A stretch of DNA of 64,000 nt from Legionella_C dresdenensis (GTDB lineage: Bacteria; Pseudomonadota; Gammaproteobacteria; Legionellales; Legionellaceae), in assembly GCF_042649825.1 (NCBI RefSeq), contig NZ_JBHSAB010000001.1, positions 124,001-188,000 on the forward strand, given 5' to 3'. The notes beneath the pieces were generated by a model. It saw nothing but the letters and a program-made list of their open reading frames with translations, was not told where the DNA came from and searched no databases. This document shows, one piece after another, positions 50,753 through 59,862 of the stretch. Within the stretch, counting starts at the first letter, position 1. Each line of letters opens with the position of its first letter. Position numbers and translations under genes: made by a program.

Positions 50753-51550
50753 TTAAAACGGTCTGGTAGATAGTGGCGTGGGAGCCGTATCAACGCTCGC
50801 TTCTTCTTTCAACTCCTGCTTAACTTCCATTTTAAAGCGCCCGCTTAAAAATGCATTGAGCCCTTGTTCATCATCCTGGTTAAGCACATTGAATTGTTCT
50901 GCGGTCAACACCTGCCTGTCAGCAACATTTACCACGCTATTATCCTGTAGACACATATATCCCTTTGATAGAAACCAGCTCTCAACTGCTTTTTTAAGAA
51001 GTTGCTGGTGCTGCGGTTCGAGGTCATCACTCCCCAATTTGCCAGAAACAACAAGCTTGTTGTCATTATTAATTTCAATGGTAACTGACAGGGGCTCGAT
51101 TTCCATCTCTTCTTTTAAACCAATTTGAGTTTTTGCAGCATCGATTACCTTACCCATAGTAAGCTGCCAAATAAATTTAAAACCGCGTTCGACTTTGACG
51201 CCATATGTTTTTGCTAAAGCGATATTTAACTTTTCCAGAGCTTTTACAATATCCATCATACCGGATACCCAGTCTGAATAGCCTTCCATCGCTTTTGCTT
51301 TCATCTCCCGGATGGCGTATTCAACCGAATGTTCATCAACCTGGCCATTTTCACCTTTTTTCCAACCCCAGGCTTTAAACATAGCCTCAATTTCGGCATC
51401 TCTCCTGGCAGCTTCCTGCTGTTCATTTAGCTGTCTCTTGATATCATTAGACTTTTTTTGCGCCGCTTCTTTAATAGCGGTTTCCTTTACCTGCTCAGCA
51501 TCACCGCCTTGTAATAAATTAAGCGGATTGAGTGATTTAAGATCTGGCAT
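50753..51550 (-). CDS. Uncharacterised protein with effector-like C-terminus
   Basis: 265 residues, no signal peptide or membrane helix. N-terminal region (18-60) is strongly charged and helical (EAAQKKSNDIKRQLNEQQEA); then a W-containing region WGWKKGENGQVDEHSVEYA. C-terminal end KQELKEEASVDTAPTPLSTR has a glutamate cluster near 20 residues from the end, as seen in some Dot/Icm substrates (E-block), but this is weak evidence. AGGAG precedes the ATG. Family not recognised. Confidence 0.6.
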   Translation of the reverse strand: MPDLKSLNPLNLLQGGDAEQVKETAIKEAAQKKSNDIKRQLNEQQEAARRDAEIEAMFKAWGWKKGENGQVDEHSVEYAIREMKAKAMEGYSDWVSGMMDIVKALEKLNIALAKTYGVKVERGFKFIWQLTMGKVIDAAKTQIGLKEEMEIEPLSVTIEINNDNKLVVSGKLGSDDLEPQHQQLLKKAVESWFLSKGYMCLQDNSVVNVADRQVLTAEQFNVLNQDDEQGLNAFLSGRFKMEVKQELKEEASVDTAPTPLSTRPF

Positions 51551-51564
51551 TATAACAACTCCTG

Positions 51565-52284
51565 CTATATTTGGTCATAATAAAAACCCTTTGTATTATC
51601 ATAACACAAAACCCGGGGCATGTCATCCCAGTCGCTTAAGACATATTGCTTATATTGCAGGCTATCCCAAGTATAGTCCTTAACGCCAGGTTTGTGAGTA
51701 TGGCCATGTATCAGATTGTGCAATTTCAGGCTTGTCATATGGCTACGCATTGCCTCTGGCACTACATCAAACACGGCATTATTTTTATAGTGTTTTGTTC
51801 GGCTGATTTGACGGACGCCAGCAACCAGACGATTTCTGACGAACAGCGGCAAACGCAGGAAATGTTCAACAAACCAACGGTTACGGGTCAACCGGCGAAA
51901 GCGCTGATGAGCCTTGTCATTAATGCAATAGCGATCGCCATGAACGAGCAAAACCTGTTCAGTGCCCAGTTTTATGATTGCCGGTTCCTGTAAAATGGTC
52001 ATCCCGGCTAGTTGGGCAAAATCGCTTCCTAATAAAAAATCACGATTACCATGCATAAAATACAGATTGATTCCATTATTAGACAGCTTTGCCAGTTGCA
52101 CTGCAATTGCCTGACTCCAGGGAGTAACCGAATCATCGCCTGCCCAGGCATGGAAAAAATCACCGAGAATATATACCGACCTGGTATTAATCAATGCCCA
52201 ATCAATAAACTGGTTAAAACGTTCGGTTATAGCCTCATCCAACGGATGTAAGTGCAAATCCGAAATAAACACTGCTTCTAGCAT
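51565..52284 (-). CDS. lpxH: UDP-2,3-diacylglucosamine diphosphatase LpxH
   Basis: Fourth lipid A step. 239 residues. Metallophosphoesterase motifs: FISDLHLHP, GDFFHAWAGDD, FMHGNRDFLLG, LVHGDRYC and IHGHTHKPG. Overlaps the minC end by 7 bases; the pair may be one transcript. Confidence 0.95.
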   Translation of the reverse strand: MLEAVFISDLHLHPLDEAITERFNQFIDWALINTRSVYILGDFFHAWAGDDSVTPWSQAIAVQLAKLSNNGINLYFMHGNRDFLLGSDFAQLAGMTILQEPAIIKLGTEQVLLVHGDRYCINDKAHQRFRRLTRNRWFVEHFLRLPLFVRNRLVAGVRQISRTKHYKNNAVFDVVPEAMRSHMTSLKLHNLIHGHTHKPGVKDYTWDSLQYKQYVLSDWDDMPRVLCYDNTKGFYYDQI

Positions 52285-52979
52285 AAAGGCTCAATTTTAA
52301 TATGCTCATCCTGAAGGAAAATCTGGCATGGTCCCGCATGCGGTACAATCGCGTCGCTTAATATATAAAAACCGGCAATTGACAAAAGCTCCGCTTCCAG
52401 CGACTGGCAAAAAATTCTCGCATTCCGGTCACCGCTAATACCTGCAAGCGCCCTGCCTCGTAAAGCGCCATAAACATGAATATTGCCATCGGCTAACAAT
52501 TCAGCGCCATGACTTACCGAAGCCGTAATAACCAAATCACCGCCTTTGCTCACCACTTGCTGTCCGGAACGCACAGGCGTAGTCAGTAATTTTGTTTTCA
52601 GTGTTTCAACATGCGGCGCTTCATCGTTAACCTCTTCGATAAGCGGCTTATCGTGTGCTGACGAACCATGGAAAACCGCCAGACCATGGCATTGCGCCAG
52701 CGTAGCCAACAACGGATTAGCCCCCTGAATACCCACTGGCAACAAACTGTGCGAGCGCATGGACTTGCAGAGCGCATCCAAATCAACCTCTCCATCTCCA
52801 ATAGCGCTGCAGTCCAATACTACCGGCGTATTATCAAATATTTTTGGCGCTTTCTGGATCACGTCATCCAATTGCTGTGCAAAATCATATTTATCCGCAC
52901 TAAAAAGTTGGATAACAGTAAACGTATAAAGTCTGCCTTTCAGCTTAAAGGCCTGTGATTTCAATAAATTATCGCTCAT
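52278..52979 (-). CDS. minC: Septum-site inhibitor MinC
   Basis: Inhibits FtsZ away from mid-cell. 233 residues. N-terminal domain (about 1-105: FKLKGRLYTFTVIQLF) and C-terminal beta-helix (about 125-233: RSGQQVVSKGGDLVITASVSHGAEL, GRALAGISGDRNARIFCQS). Start ATG 52979 chosen by family; ATG 52994 is also possible. minD and minE do not follow; lpxH does. Confidence 0.93.
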   Translation of the reverse strand: MSDNLLKSQAFKLKGRLYTFTVIQLFSADKYDFAQQLDDVIQKAPKIFDNTPVVLDCSAIGDGEVDLDALCKSMRSHSLLPVGIQGANPLLATLAQCHGLAVFHGSSAHDKPLIEEVNDEAPHVETLKTKLLTTPVRSGQQVVSKGGDLVITASVSHGAELLADGNIHVYGALRGRALAGISGDRNARIFCQSLEAELLSIAGFYILSDAIVPHAGPCQIFLQDEHIKIEPLC

Positions 52980-53050
52980 TGTAACAATACCCATGGCTTT
53001 TTTTTTTATTTATACTACCATGAGAGAAATGATAACAGAAGGACATAATT

Positions 53051-54703
53051 GTGGAGAAAAGCTGGTTAGAACATTACCAACAGGGAGTACCTCATGAAAT
53101 TAATCCTGACGAGTATTCGTCTTTAGTTCAGTTGTTTGAAGAATCTTGCCAACAGTATGCCAAGCGTGTCGCATATACAAACCTTGGCTGCGAGATAACT
53201 TATGGACAGCTTGATCAGCAGAGCAGGCAATTTGCCGCCTATTTACAGCAATTGGGGTTAAAAAAAGGCGATCGGGTTGCCATAATGATGCCAAATCTGC
53301 TGCAATATCCGGTTGCCTTATTTGGCGTTATGCGCGCAGGTTTTATAGTCGTGAACACCAATCCATTATATACACCGGATGAGTTGGCACATCAGCTAAA
53401 TGATTCCGGCGCAGAAACAATCGTTGTTCTGGCCAATTTCGCCCATACGGTGGAAAAGGTATTGCCCAAAACTAACTTAAAGCATGTAATTGTTACTCAG
53501 ATTGGCGATTTGTTTCCTGCATTTAAACGGGTGATTGTTAACGCTGTTGTTAAATATATCAAAAAAATGGTTCCTGCTTTTGTAATACCAAATGCAGTTA
53601 CTTTTAACGATGCATTGGCAATCGGTAATGCAGGCTCCTATACACCTGCATCTCTGACTCACGATGATATCGCTTTTCTTCAATACACAGGCGGTACAAC
53701 CGGCATCGCCAAGGGTGCAATGCTGACTCATGGCAATATGGTAGCGAATGTTTTACAGGCTTATTCCTGGATTAAACCGCTGGATATAGGCGATGAAGAT
53801 ATTATTGTCACTGCGTTGCCGCTTTATCATATCTTTTCGCTGACAGCCAACTGCCTTACCTTTATTAAGGCAGGAGCAAAAAATATATTAATTACCAATC
53901 CGCGCGATATTCCGCATTTCATTAATGAAATCAAGAATAGCAAATTTACCGCGATTACCGGAGTTAATACGCTATTTAATGCTTTGTTGAATAGCCCCAA
54001 ACTTGCCGAAATCAACTTTTCCAAAGTAAAGCTCGCCCTTTCCGGCGGAATGGCATTACAGAAAAGTGTTTCCCTGCGTTGGCGCGAAATGACCAAAACC
54101 CGCGTTCTTGAAGCCTATGGCCTGACTGAAACCTGTCCAGCCGTTACCATTAATCCGCTTTATCTTGAAGAATATAATGGCAGTATTGGCTTGCCTTTAC
54201 CTTCCACCGATATCTCTATCCGGGATGAAAACGGCCAGGAAGTTGGTGTACGCGAAACAGGCGAACTCTGTGTTAAGGGTCCGCAGGTCATGCGTGGTTA
54301 TTGGCAACGTCCTGAAGAAACGGCATTGGTATTTACCAAAGACGGTTATTTGAAAACAGGCGATATGGCTCAGATTGACGAAAAAGGTTTCATTTATCTG
54401 GTAGATCGCAAGAAAGACATGATCGTTGTTTCCGGTTTTAATGTTTATCCTAATGAAGTCGAACAAGTTATAGGCCTCTTGCCTGGCGTTCAGGAAGTTG
54501 GCGTTATCGGCGTAGTCAGCGACGATACTGGCGAACGTGTCAAGGCTTGCATTGTTAAACGCGATCCGGCATTAACAGCCGAGCAGGTAATTGCCCACTG
54601 CCGTGAGCATTTAACGGCTTATAAAGTGCCGAAAATTGTTGAATTTTATAATGATCTGCCTAAAACCAATGTTGGGAAAATTTTGAGGCGGGCACTGAAA
54701 TAA
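53051..54703 (+). CDS. fadD: Long-chain acyl-CoA ligase (FadD type)
   Basis: Activates fatty acids to acyl-CoA through an acyl-AMP. 550 residues. P-loop-like LQYTGGTTGIAKGAMLTHGN near residue 213, YGLTETCPAV near 356, TGD hinge KTGDMAQIDEKGF and the lysine of KTNVGKILRR at the end. GTG start at 53051 with AAGGA upstream. The exact chain preference is unknown. Confidence 0.9.
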   Translation: MEKSWLEHYQQGVPHEINPDEYSSLVQLFEESCQQYAKRVAYTNLGCEITYGQLDQQSRQFAAYLQQLGLKKGDRVAIMMPNLLQYPVALFGVMRAGFIVVNTNPLYTPDELAHQLNDSGAETIVVLANFAHTVEKVLPKTNLKHVIVTQIGDLFPAFKRVIVNAVVKYIKKMVPAFVIPNAVTFNDALAIGNAGSYTPASLTHDDIAFLQYTGGTTGIAKGAMLTHGNMVANVLQAYSWIKPLDIGDEDIIVTALPLYHIFSLTANCLTFIKAGAKNILITNPRDIPHFINEIKNSKFTAITGVNTLFNALLNSPKLAEINFSKVKLALSGGMALQKSVSLRWREMTKTRVLEAYGLTETCPAVTINPLYLEEYNGSIGLPLPSTDISIRDENGQEVGVRETGELCVKGPQVMRGYWQRPEETALVFTKDGYLKTGDMAQIDEKGFIYLVDRKKDMIVVSGFNVYPNEVEQVIGLLPGVQEVGVIGVVSDDTGERVKACIVKRDPALTAEQVIAHCREHLTAYKVPKIVEFYNDLPKTNVGKILRRALK

Positions 54704-54721
54704 TTGTATCTCAGGCATAAA

Positions 54722-54752
54722 ATTATCATCCCCTCGAAGGGGGGATGATAAT
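54722..54752. terminator. Family B-related hairpin between convergent genes
   Basis: ATTATCATCCCC and GGGGATGATAAT arms around a TCGAAGG loop, between fadD and the omptin gene. Probable two-way terminator. Confidence 0.6.
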
Positions 54753-54777
54753 ATTCCTTGCGGCAATAGCTCCGCGC

Positions 54778-55701
54778 TTATAAATTTGCGCCAGTATATT
54801 GAAGTCCCAGAGAAACCACATAACTCCTGTTGCTTAAACCCGAAGTGCCATTTGGGAAATATATTATTTCTCCAGAATCATTATCGCGAACCAGCATATC
54901 TCCTTTACTATTCGGGAAATAGTTTAATTCGCCTTCGGCAAAAAGTTTCACTTGCGGTTTAATGTAATACCCCAGATTAAGCGTGACATTATAAAATTCA
55001 GAGTCCTGGGAGTTATCCTGATATGTTAAATTACGCAGATAATGTTGATCAGTGTCTTTGGCATCAACATCAGGACCGTATTTGAATACACTATTAAACT
55101 CAAATGCATTCCTTACATAGTTTCCAGCCAGGCCAAGATAAGGGGCGCTAAAGGTTTGTTTGTATCCCAGACTTTTTTCTCCAGCCGGAAAACACCCGGT
55201 TATATTTCCATTCTGGTAATTGTAACATCCCCCTTTTGCCAGAAAACTGAACAAATTTCTTTGATATCCTATAATACCTGCAAAATGAGTATTATTTTCT
55301 GATGGGAGCCAGGCTCTGAGACTGAAATCAATCTTGTTCGCCTGGTTTAAACTTGTATTGTCATGATGAGACCAGTCAGTCCATTGTTCTTGCATTGGAT
55401 TTAACCAATCATAATCGTCCATTACTGCATTGCCTGCTGCCAAAGTAATCCATCCCTGAGCATTAGCATCGAGCCATGACAACAGTTTAAAGTTTCCTTC
55501 TCCTTTAATAACTGCGCTACCTTTGATATCCCAATCCAGTTGACTTAATTGATAGTCTTCGACATAAACAAACTCTTGTGCTTTGCCTGTTAAATATCCT
55601 ATGGAGCTATTTAATGAAAGGCGCTCAATCACTGAGTCCGCATTTGTTGCATGAGGTATTATAAAGGCGGTTGATAAAATTAACCCTGTTATTTTTTTCA
55701 C
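54778..55701 (-). CDS. Omptin-family outer-membrane protease
   Basis: Ten-stranded beta-barrel surface protease, 307 residues. Signal peptide about 1-21. Matches OmpT/Pla: LDWDIKGSAVIKGEG, the acidic pair in GNAVMDDYDWLNPMQ (near residue 93), WTDWSHHDNTSLNQAN, and the catalytic Asp-x-His segment DTDQHYLRNLTYQ near 224. The terminal residue pattern LQYTGANL is not the usual aromatic outer-membrane end. Start GTG at 55701 follows AAGGAAATACA. Legionella species carry omptins that cleave host plasminogen; that role is inference here. Confidence 0.9.
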   Translation of the reverse strand: MKKITGLILSTAFIIPHATNADSVIERLSLNSSIGYLTGKAQEFVYVEDYQLSQLDWDIKGSAVIKGEGNFKLLSWLDANAQGWITLAAGNAVMDDYDWLNPMQEQWTDWSHHDNTSLNQANKIDFSLRAWLPSENNTHFAGIIGYQRNLFSFLAKGGCYNYQNGNITGCFPAGEKSLGYKQTFSAPYLGLAGNYVRNAFEFNSVFKYGPDVDAKDTDQHYLRNLTYQDNSQDSEFYNVTLNLGYYIKPQVKLFAEGELNYFPNSKGDMLVRDNDSGEIIYFPNGTSGLSNRSYVVSLGLQYTGANL

Positions 55702-55821
55702 TGTATTTCCTTAGATGTTGGACAACGGGCGCAAAACTAACAAATATTGATTTAATTTACAAGCTATTTCTCTTCATGACTGTTCTCGAAATTTTTAATT
55801 TTTGCTTTCAATATACTATTC

Positions 55822-56331
55822 TCAACCCTGACGGAGAGGTTGGGAATAGTAAGCAAGATCGCCTAACTGCTTCATAATCCTGGCTGTTGCGCCCCAGATA
55901 AATTTTGGATGTGGAGTAAATTGACAGCTGGATAGGCGATATCCGTTTTTTTCAACGAAAACTTTTTGATAATTATGTGGATTACAAACCTGGTCACAAG
56001 GCAGTAAAATAAGCTCATTGACCTCATCATGATTGATTTGATAAGGCTCAAGTGTTTCAAGTGCGGCAAGCCATGGATAAATCGTAAATCCTGTCAGGGT
56101 TATTTCGGTATTCAATTGCTGTTTTAAAATAACTCGTGCGCAATCTATGCCCAGTTCCTCATGCAATTCACGTAAGGCAGTCTGATAAAGGCTTTCATCT
56201 GATTGCTGCCATTGCCCGCCAGGGAAGCAGATTTCTCCTGGATGATCTTTTAAATGGCCAGTGCGTTCAGTTAACAGAATTGAATCGCTTTCCAACACAT
56301 GCAAGACAATAACGGATGCGTCTTTACTCAT
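55822..56331 (-). CDS. nudL: NUDIX hydrolase, CoA-pyrophosphatase type (NudL-like)
   Basis: 169 residues from ATG 56331. Nudix box GGQWQQSDESLYQTALRELH then EELGI near residue 40, preceded by LKDHPGEICFPGG, which marks the CoA diphosphatase group. Overlaps pabB in an ATGA junction, implying co-translation. Confidence 0.88.
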   Translation of the reverse strand: MSKDASVIVLHVLESDSILLTERTGHLKDHPGEICFPGGQWQQSDESLYQTALRELHEELGIDCARVILKQQLNTEITLTGFTIYPWLAALETLEPYQINHDEVNELILLPCDQVCNPHNYQKVFVEKNGYRLSSCQFTPHPKFIWGATARIMKQLGDLAYYSQPLRQG

Positions 56332-57653
56332 AATAATCCTCTGATTATAGCTGCGATTTTGGTATTGCATTCTTCATATTCATCCTCGCAGTTTGAATCA
56401 ATAACAATCCCTCCGCCAGCGGCCATATGCAATTGCCCGTCCAGGGCAGTTAATGTTCGAATTGCAACATTGCTGTCAAAATCGCCATGTGCCGAGAAAT
56501 AGGCAATACTGCCGCAATAGACGCCGCGGCTATACTTTTCCCGTTCAACAATAACTTTCATCGCCTCCAGTTTTGGGGCGCCAGTGATTGAGCCGCAGGG
56601 AAAACAGCTTTCAAACGCCTGGAGCGCTGTTACCTCATCACGGCATTGTGCAGTAATCGTACTGACAAGATGGTGAACAGCGGCGTAACTTTCGAGGGCG
56701 CAGAGCTTTTCAACTTTTACTGTTCCAGGCTTGGCGATTTTACCTAAATCGTTCCGAAGCAAGTCTACTATCATAACATTTTCAGCCCGGTTTTTCAGGC
56801 TGTTGATTAACCGGTTTTTCAGAAATTCATCCTCATTTGCGTCAGCGGAACGTTTTTCACTTCCTTTAATTGGCGATGCCAGCAAGGTTTTGTCTGTCAT
56901 TTTTATAAAGCGTTCTGGTGAAAATGACAGGATGCTCGCATCAGCTGTTTGCATAAACGCAGCGTAAGGCACCGGGTTTTTTTGCCTGATACGAATATAA
57001 GCCTGCCAGGGATCTCCTGCAATCGGAGCAATATACGGTTGGGTATAGTTCACCTGATAGCAGCGGCCGCGTTTTAATTCTTCCTGAATAATTTTAAATG
57101 CAATCGCATAATCTGATTCCCTTATCAGAGGCGTAAATGCTGATTTAACCGCATAATCCGACTGAGATTCGTTGCCCGCCCTGTGCCAACAGGCAAGTAC
57201 ATCCTGAATTAAATCTTTGGTATCAGGCTGGGTATTTGCAACAAACAAAGTCACTTTTCTTAAATGGTGATCAGTGATTATCGCCCAATCATAGAGCTTG
57301 AACTCCGCCAGGGGCAGTTGATTTGAAAACAGAGAATCCTGCAAAGGCAAGCCCCGAAGCAAGCAGGCCAGATCATATGAAAAAAAGCCGATAGCGCCGC
57401 CTTGAAACGGCAATGTCAGACCATATTGCCGTTGTGGAACAGCCTCTTCAATGAACCTGAAAATATTTTTGATCTGTTCAGATTTCGGTTGAAACGTTAT
57501 GGTATGGTACGGTATGGCGCTTACAATGTCGTAACGCCCTCTGCTATGATCACTGCTTTCAAGCAATACAAAACCCGGCAAATTACGCAAACGATCGTAG
57601 AACTGCCCCATATCATGCTCGTATTTTAGCTCAAAAAGCTGGAATTTACTCAT
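56328..57653 (-). CDS. pabB: Aminodeoxychorismate synthase component I PabB
   Basis: Makes 4-amino-4-deoxychorismate for folate, with PabA. 441 residues. N-terminal tryptophan-site region; chorismate core with PIKGSEKR (the Lys that marks PabB against TrpE), DLLRNDLGKIA, and SCFPCGSITGAPKLEAM. The C-terminal AAGGGIVIDSNCEDEYEE completes the fold. folC and folK elsewhere in the window serve the same pathway. Confidence 0.92.
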   Translation of the reverse strand: MSKFQLFELKYEHDMGQFYDRLRNLPGFVLLESSDHSRGRYDIVSAIPYHTITFQPKSEQIKNIFRFIEEAVPQRQYGLTLPFQGGAIGFFSYDLACLLRGLPLQDSLFSNQLPLAEFKLYDWAIITDHHLRKVTLFVANTQPDTKDLIQDVLACWHRAGNESQSDYAVKSAFTPLIRESDYAIAFKIIQEELKRGRCYQVNYTQPYIAPIAGDPWQAYIRIRQKNPVPYAAFMQTADASILSFSPERFIKMTDKTLLASPIKGSEKRSADANEDEFLKNRLINSLKNRAENVMIVDLLRNDLGKIAKPGTVKVEKLCALESYAAVHHLVSTITAQCRDEVTALQAFESCFPCGSITGAPKLEAMKVIVEREKYSRGVYCGSIAYFSAHGDFDSNVAIRTLTALDGQLHMAAGGGIVIDSNCEDEYEECNTKIAAIIRGLL

Positions 57654-57752
57654 TTTAACCCTGATTTACTCTTTTTTTTATAGAAAATGCTTTACCTGCA
57701 AGGATAAAAATAATACTGTTTCTGCTGTTCCAAATCACTCTACAGAGAAGCT

Positions 57753-59456
57753 ATGCGTATTTACTTTACCACAATTCAAATAGATGGAGCTTATCTAATA
57801 TGGAATGTTAAAGGCAATGCTGCTACTTGTGAAAACAAGTTAACAGGCTCGACGAAACTTTTAAATGCTGAAGACGTTAATACGGAACTCAAACAACATA
57901 GGGTTAGTGGAATCAGCTATACTGTGAAAGGCCCTGAGATTAAAGACTACGAAACATTTTGCAAGACCAATAAGCCTTGTATAATTATTGACAATATCGA
58001 TTTGCATACTGATATCCGCCCACGATTAACAACCAGCTCAAACTTGCTTCGGTCACAGAGTAACCCTGATTCGCCTACAATAACTATAACCAAAGCCAAA
58101 AGTCCTCGAAATAAAAAAAGCCCCCGATCAGTATCAGGTCCTATAACTCACTTTTTTTCTCCTTCTCCAAGCCCCCGAGCAACAACAGAAACACCAGAAG
58201 CGCCTCCCAGTCCGGAGCGGTATATTTCATCAAGTACTTTTCGCGCTGCAAGCTTAAAATTAGAAGATCTGATACCAGAGCCCAAAACTGGAGTGGATGA
58301 CATTTTTAGACAAACTCGTTGTTATGAAAAGCAAAATAACAATCGGGAAAATAATATGGCAACTGAGTCCTCTAAAATAATAAAAAGATTGTCAACCATT
58401 TTTATTAAAAGCCAGTCTGAACTAAGTTCCTTAATAGAACCCTACCTGGTCCTTAAGATTTATCCAATCAAAGAAGCACAAATTGAATTAATAAAACAGC
58501 TATTTGATACCATTTTAGCACCACTGATGCCTCGACCTTCGGCCAAGTTGACATTCTTCTTCAAGATGGCAATCAAAGAGGCCATGAATAATCCGCCCTT
58601 TAACCAACAGAAAAAATTAAGGGTGCCTCTTACCCAGGAACCGGCATTGTTTAAATCCCAACAACAACGATTTTATGCAATGAGCAAAATTGCATTGGTA
58701 GCAGCACAAACCATGCTTATGCCCTTATATTTTTTTGTTTCACCGGAAATTACCAGTACGCAATTAACCAAAGATCCAGAATTACAGCGAGAATTAGATA
58801 ATTTTAAAGAAATAATAATAACCGGGACTCATGTTTTTAAAATTCTTGAAATTTTGTACCAGCTGAGTGAAAAAACAATGCAATCAGGATTAATTGAGCA
58901 CGACATTATTGAAAAAAGAAATGCGTTCAGGGAAAGTTTGGCAGAAACCCCCGACACAATCAGTCTTTCTGAATACACTAATGACTTCAATGATTGTTAT
59001 GAATCGTGGGTGGCGCTGGTTAGAAATTCATCATCTATCGGCAAAAAAGCTAAAACAGATTTTCGGCAACAATTAATCGCTCAGTTGCTGCAGGAGTTCA
59101 ACGGACCGACGGGACTTAAGGCTGAAATATACAATGACACAACAGCATTCTATCTCACCTTGCCTAAAGAAGAACGATTTGACTATTACCCACAGGCTGA
59201 TGACAAAACACCTGATCTTTACTTGTCTGCTGAACTTGCCGCCAGTTTTAAAAAGGACTATCCACAGTTGCAAAAATGCAAAAATTTGTCAGATTTAATT
59301 CAAACCAGTTGCAAATTATTGAGGGAAAAATTCAAGGAGCAAATTCTCAAGCATGTCGGGGATGTAAAAAAAATGAAAGAACGGGAGAAGCAGCCAGTGG
59401 AGTTAGAGAGGGATGAGATTTTAGATCCGGTTTCGTTTGTAAGATCGTTTGGATAA
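57753..59456 (+). CDS. Large uncharacterised effector-like protein
   Basis: 567 residues, no homologue recognised. Residues 1-95 form a small domain (YFTTIQIDGAYLIWNVKG). Residues 96-175 are low-complexity, rich in Ser, Pro, Arg and Thr (SPRNKKSPRSVSGP, SPSPSPRATTETPEAPPSPE). Residues 205-550 form a helical domain (IKRLSTIFIKSQSELSSLIE, KLTFFFKMAIKEAM, YPQLQKCKNLSDLIQ). The end KQPVELERDEILDPVSFVRS is glutamate-rich then hydrophobic, like Dot/Icm translocation signals. The helical domain's arrangement recalls eukaryotic regulatory domains such as RasGEF or Vps9, but I cannot confirm either. Composition is AT-richer than neighbours. Confidence 0.6.
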   Translation: MRIYFTTIQIDGAYLIWNVKGNAATCENKLTGSTKLLNAEDVNTELKQHRVSGISYTVKGPEIKDYETFCKTNKPCIIIDNIDLHTDIRPRLTTSSNLLRSQSNPDSPTITITKAKSPRNKKSPRSVSGPITHFFSPSPSPRATTETPEAPPSPERYISSSTFRAASLKLEDLIPEPKTGVDDIFRQTRCYEKQNNNRENNMATESSKIIKRLSTIFIKSQSELSSLIEPYLVLKIYPIKEAQIELIKQLFDTILAPLMPRPSAKLTFFFKMAIKEAMNNPPFNQQKKLRVPLTQEPALFKSQQQRFYAMSKIALVAAQTMLMPLYFFVSPEITSTQLTKDPELQRELDNFKEIIITGTHVFKILEILYQLSEKTMQSGLIEHDIIEKRNAFRESLAETPDTISLSEYTNDFNDCYESWVALVRNSSSIGKKAKTDFRQQLIAQLLQEFNGPTGLKAEIYNDTTAFYLTLPKEERFDYYPQADDKTPDLYLSAELAASFKKDYPQLQKCKNLSDLIQTSCKLLREKFKEQILKHVGDVKKMKEREKQPVELERDEILDPVSFVRSFG

Positions 59457-59491
59457 TAGTAACCAATCACAGTTTATTCATGTAATTGATT

Positions 59492-59767
59492 GAGTGTTGG
59501 GCTTTACAGCCCATAGACGTCAAGCTAAGCCAGGTACATAGGAAATTAGAATAGTAAATGTACAAAATTCCTTAACTGACTGCTATGTGTTTTACAGTCC
59601 ATATTCGTTCGGCCTGAGGAAAATGCGGAGCATTTGTCTCGAAGGCGTGGCACTGTACCACAGGCTTCGAGACAGCGCTAAAGCGCTTCCTCAGCCCGAA
59701 CGATATTGTGAAATATAGAAATTTAATTCCTTAGCTTGACGGCTATGGGCTTTTCAGCCCAACACTC
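59492..59767. repeat. Family A repeat pair flanking an inserted element
   Basis: GAGTGTTGGGCTTTACAGCC at 59492-59511 and GGGCTTTTCAGCCCAACACT from 59747 flank the element at 59510-59749. The shared core suggests insertion into, or duplication of, one family A copy. Confidence 0.7.
59510..59749. mobile_element. 240-bp MITE-like element with 20-bp terminal inverted repeats
   Basis: Terminal repeats CCCATAGACGTCAAGCTAAG (59510-59529) and CTTAGCTTGACGGCTATGGG (59730-59749) are complementary except one base. Inside, 59606-59702 is a 97-bp interrupted palindrome (CGTTCGGCCTGAGGAA ... TTCCTCAGCCCGAACG). The left part also shares TAGGAAATTAGAATAGTAAA and TGTACAAAATTCCTT with the 18614 element. No coding capacity. 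Together with the flanking family A halves it fills most of the 406-base gap before pdhA. Confidence 0.82.
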
Positions 59768-59862
59768 ATTTCCTTAATATTCCTACAGCAGCTATGCTGC
59801 CACTACCATTTATTGCAATTTGTGAGTATGCTATTGCGACATTGTGATCAAGGAGATAATTC

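Noticed and set aside
59601..59702. Long palindrome read as a small RNA or attenuator of pdhA
   Set aside because: It belongs to an inverted-repeat element bounded by terminal repeats, so its location is explained by insertion; no promoter for it was seen.
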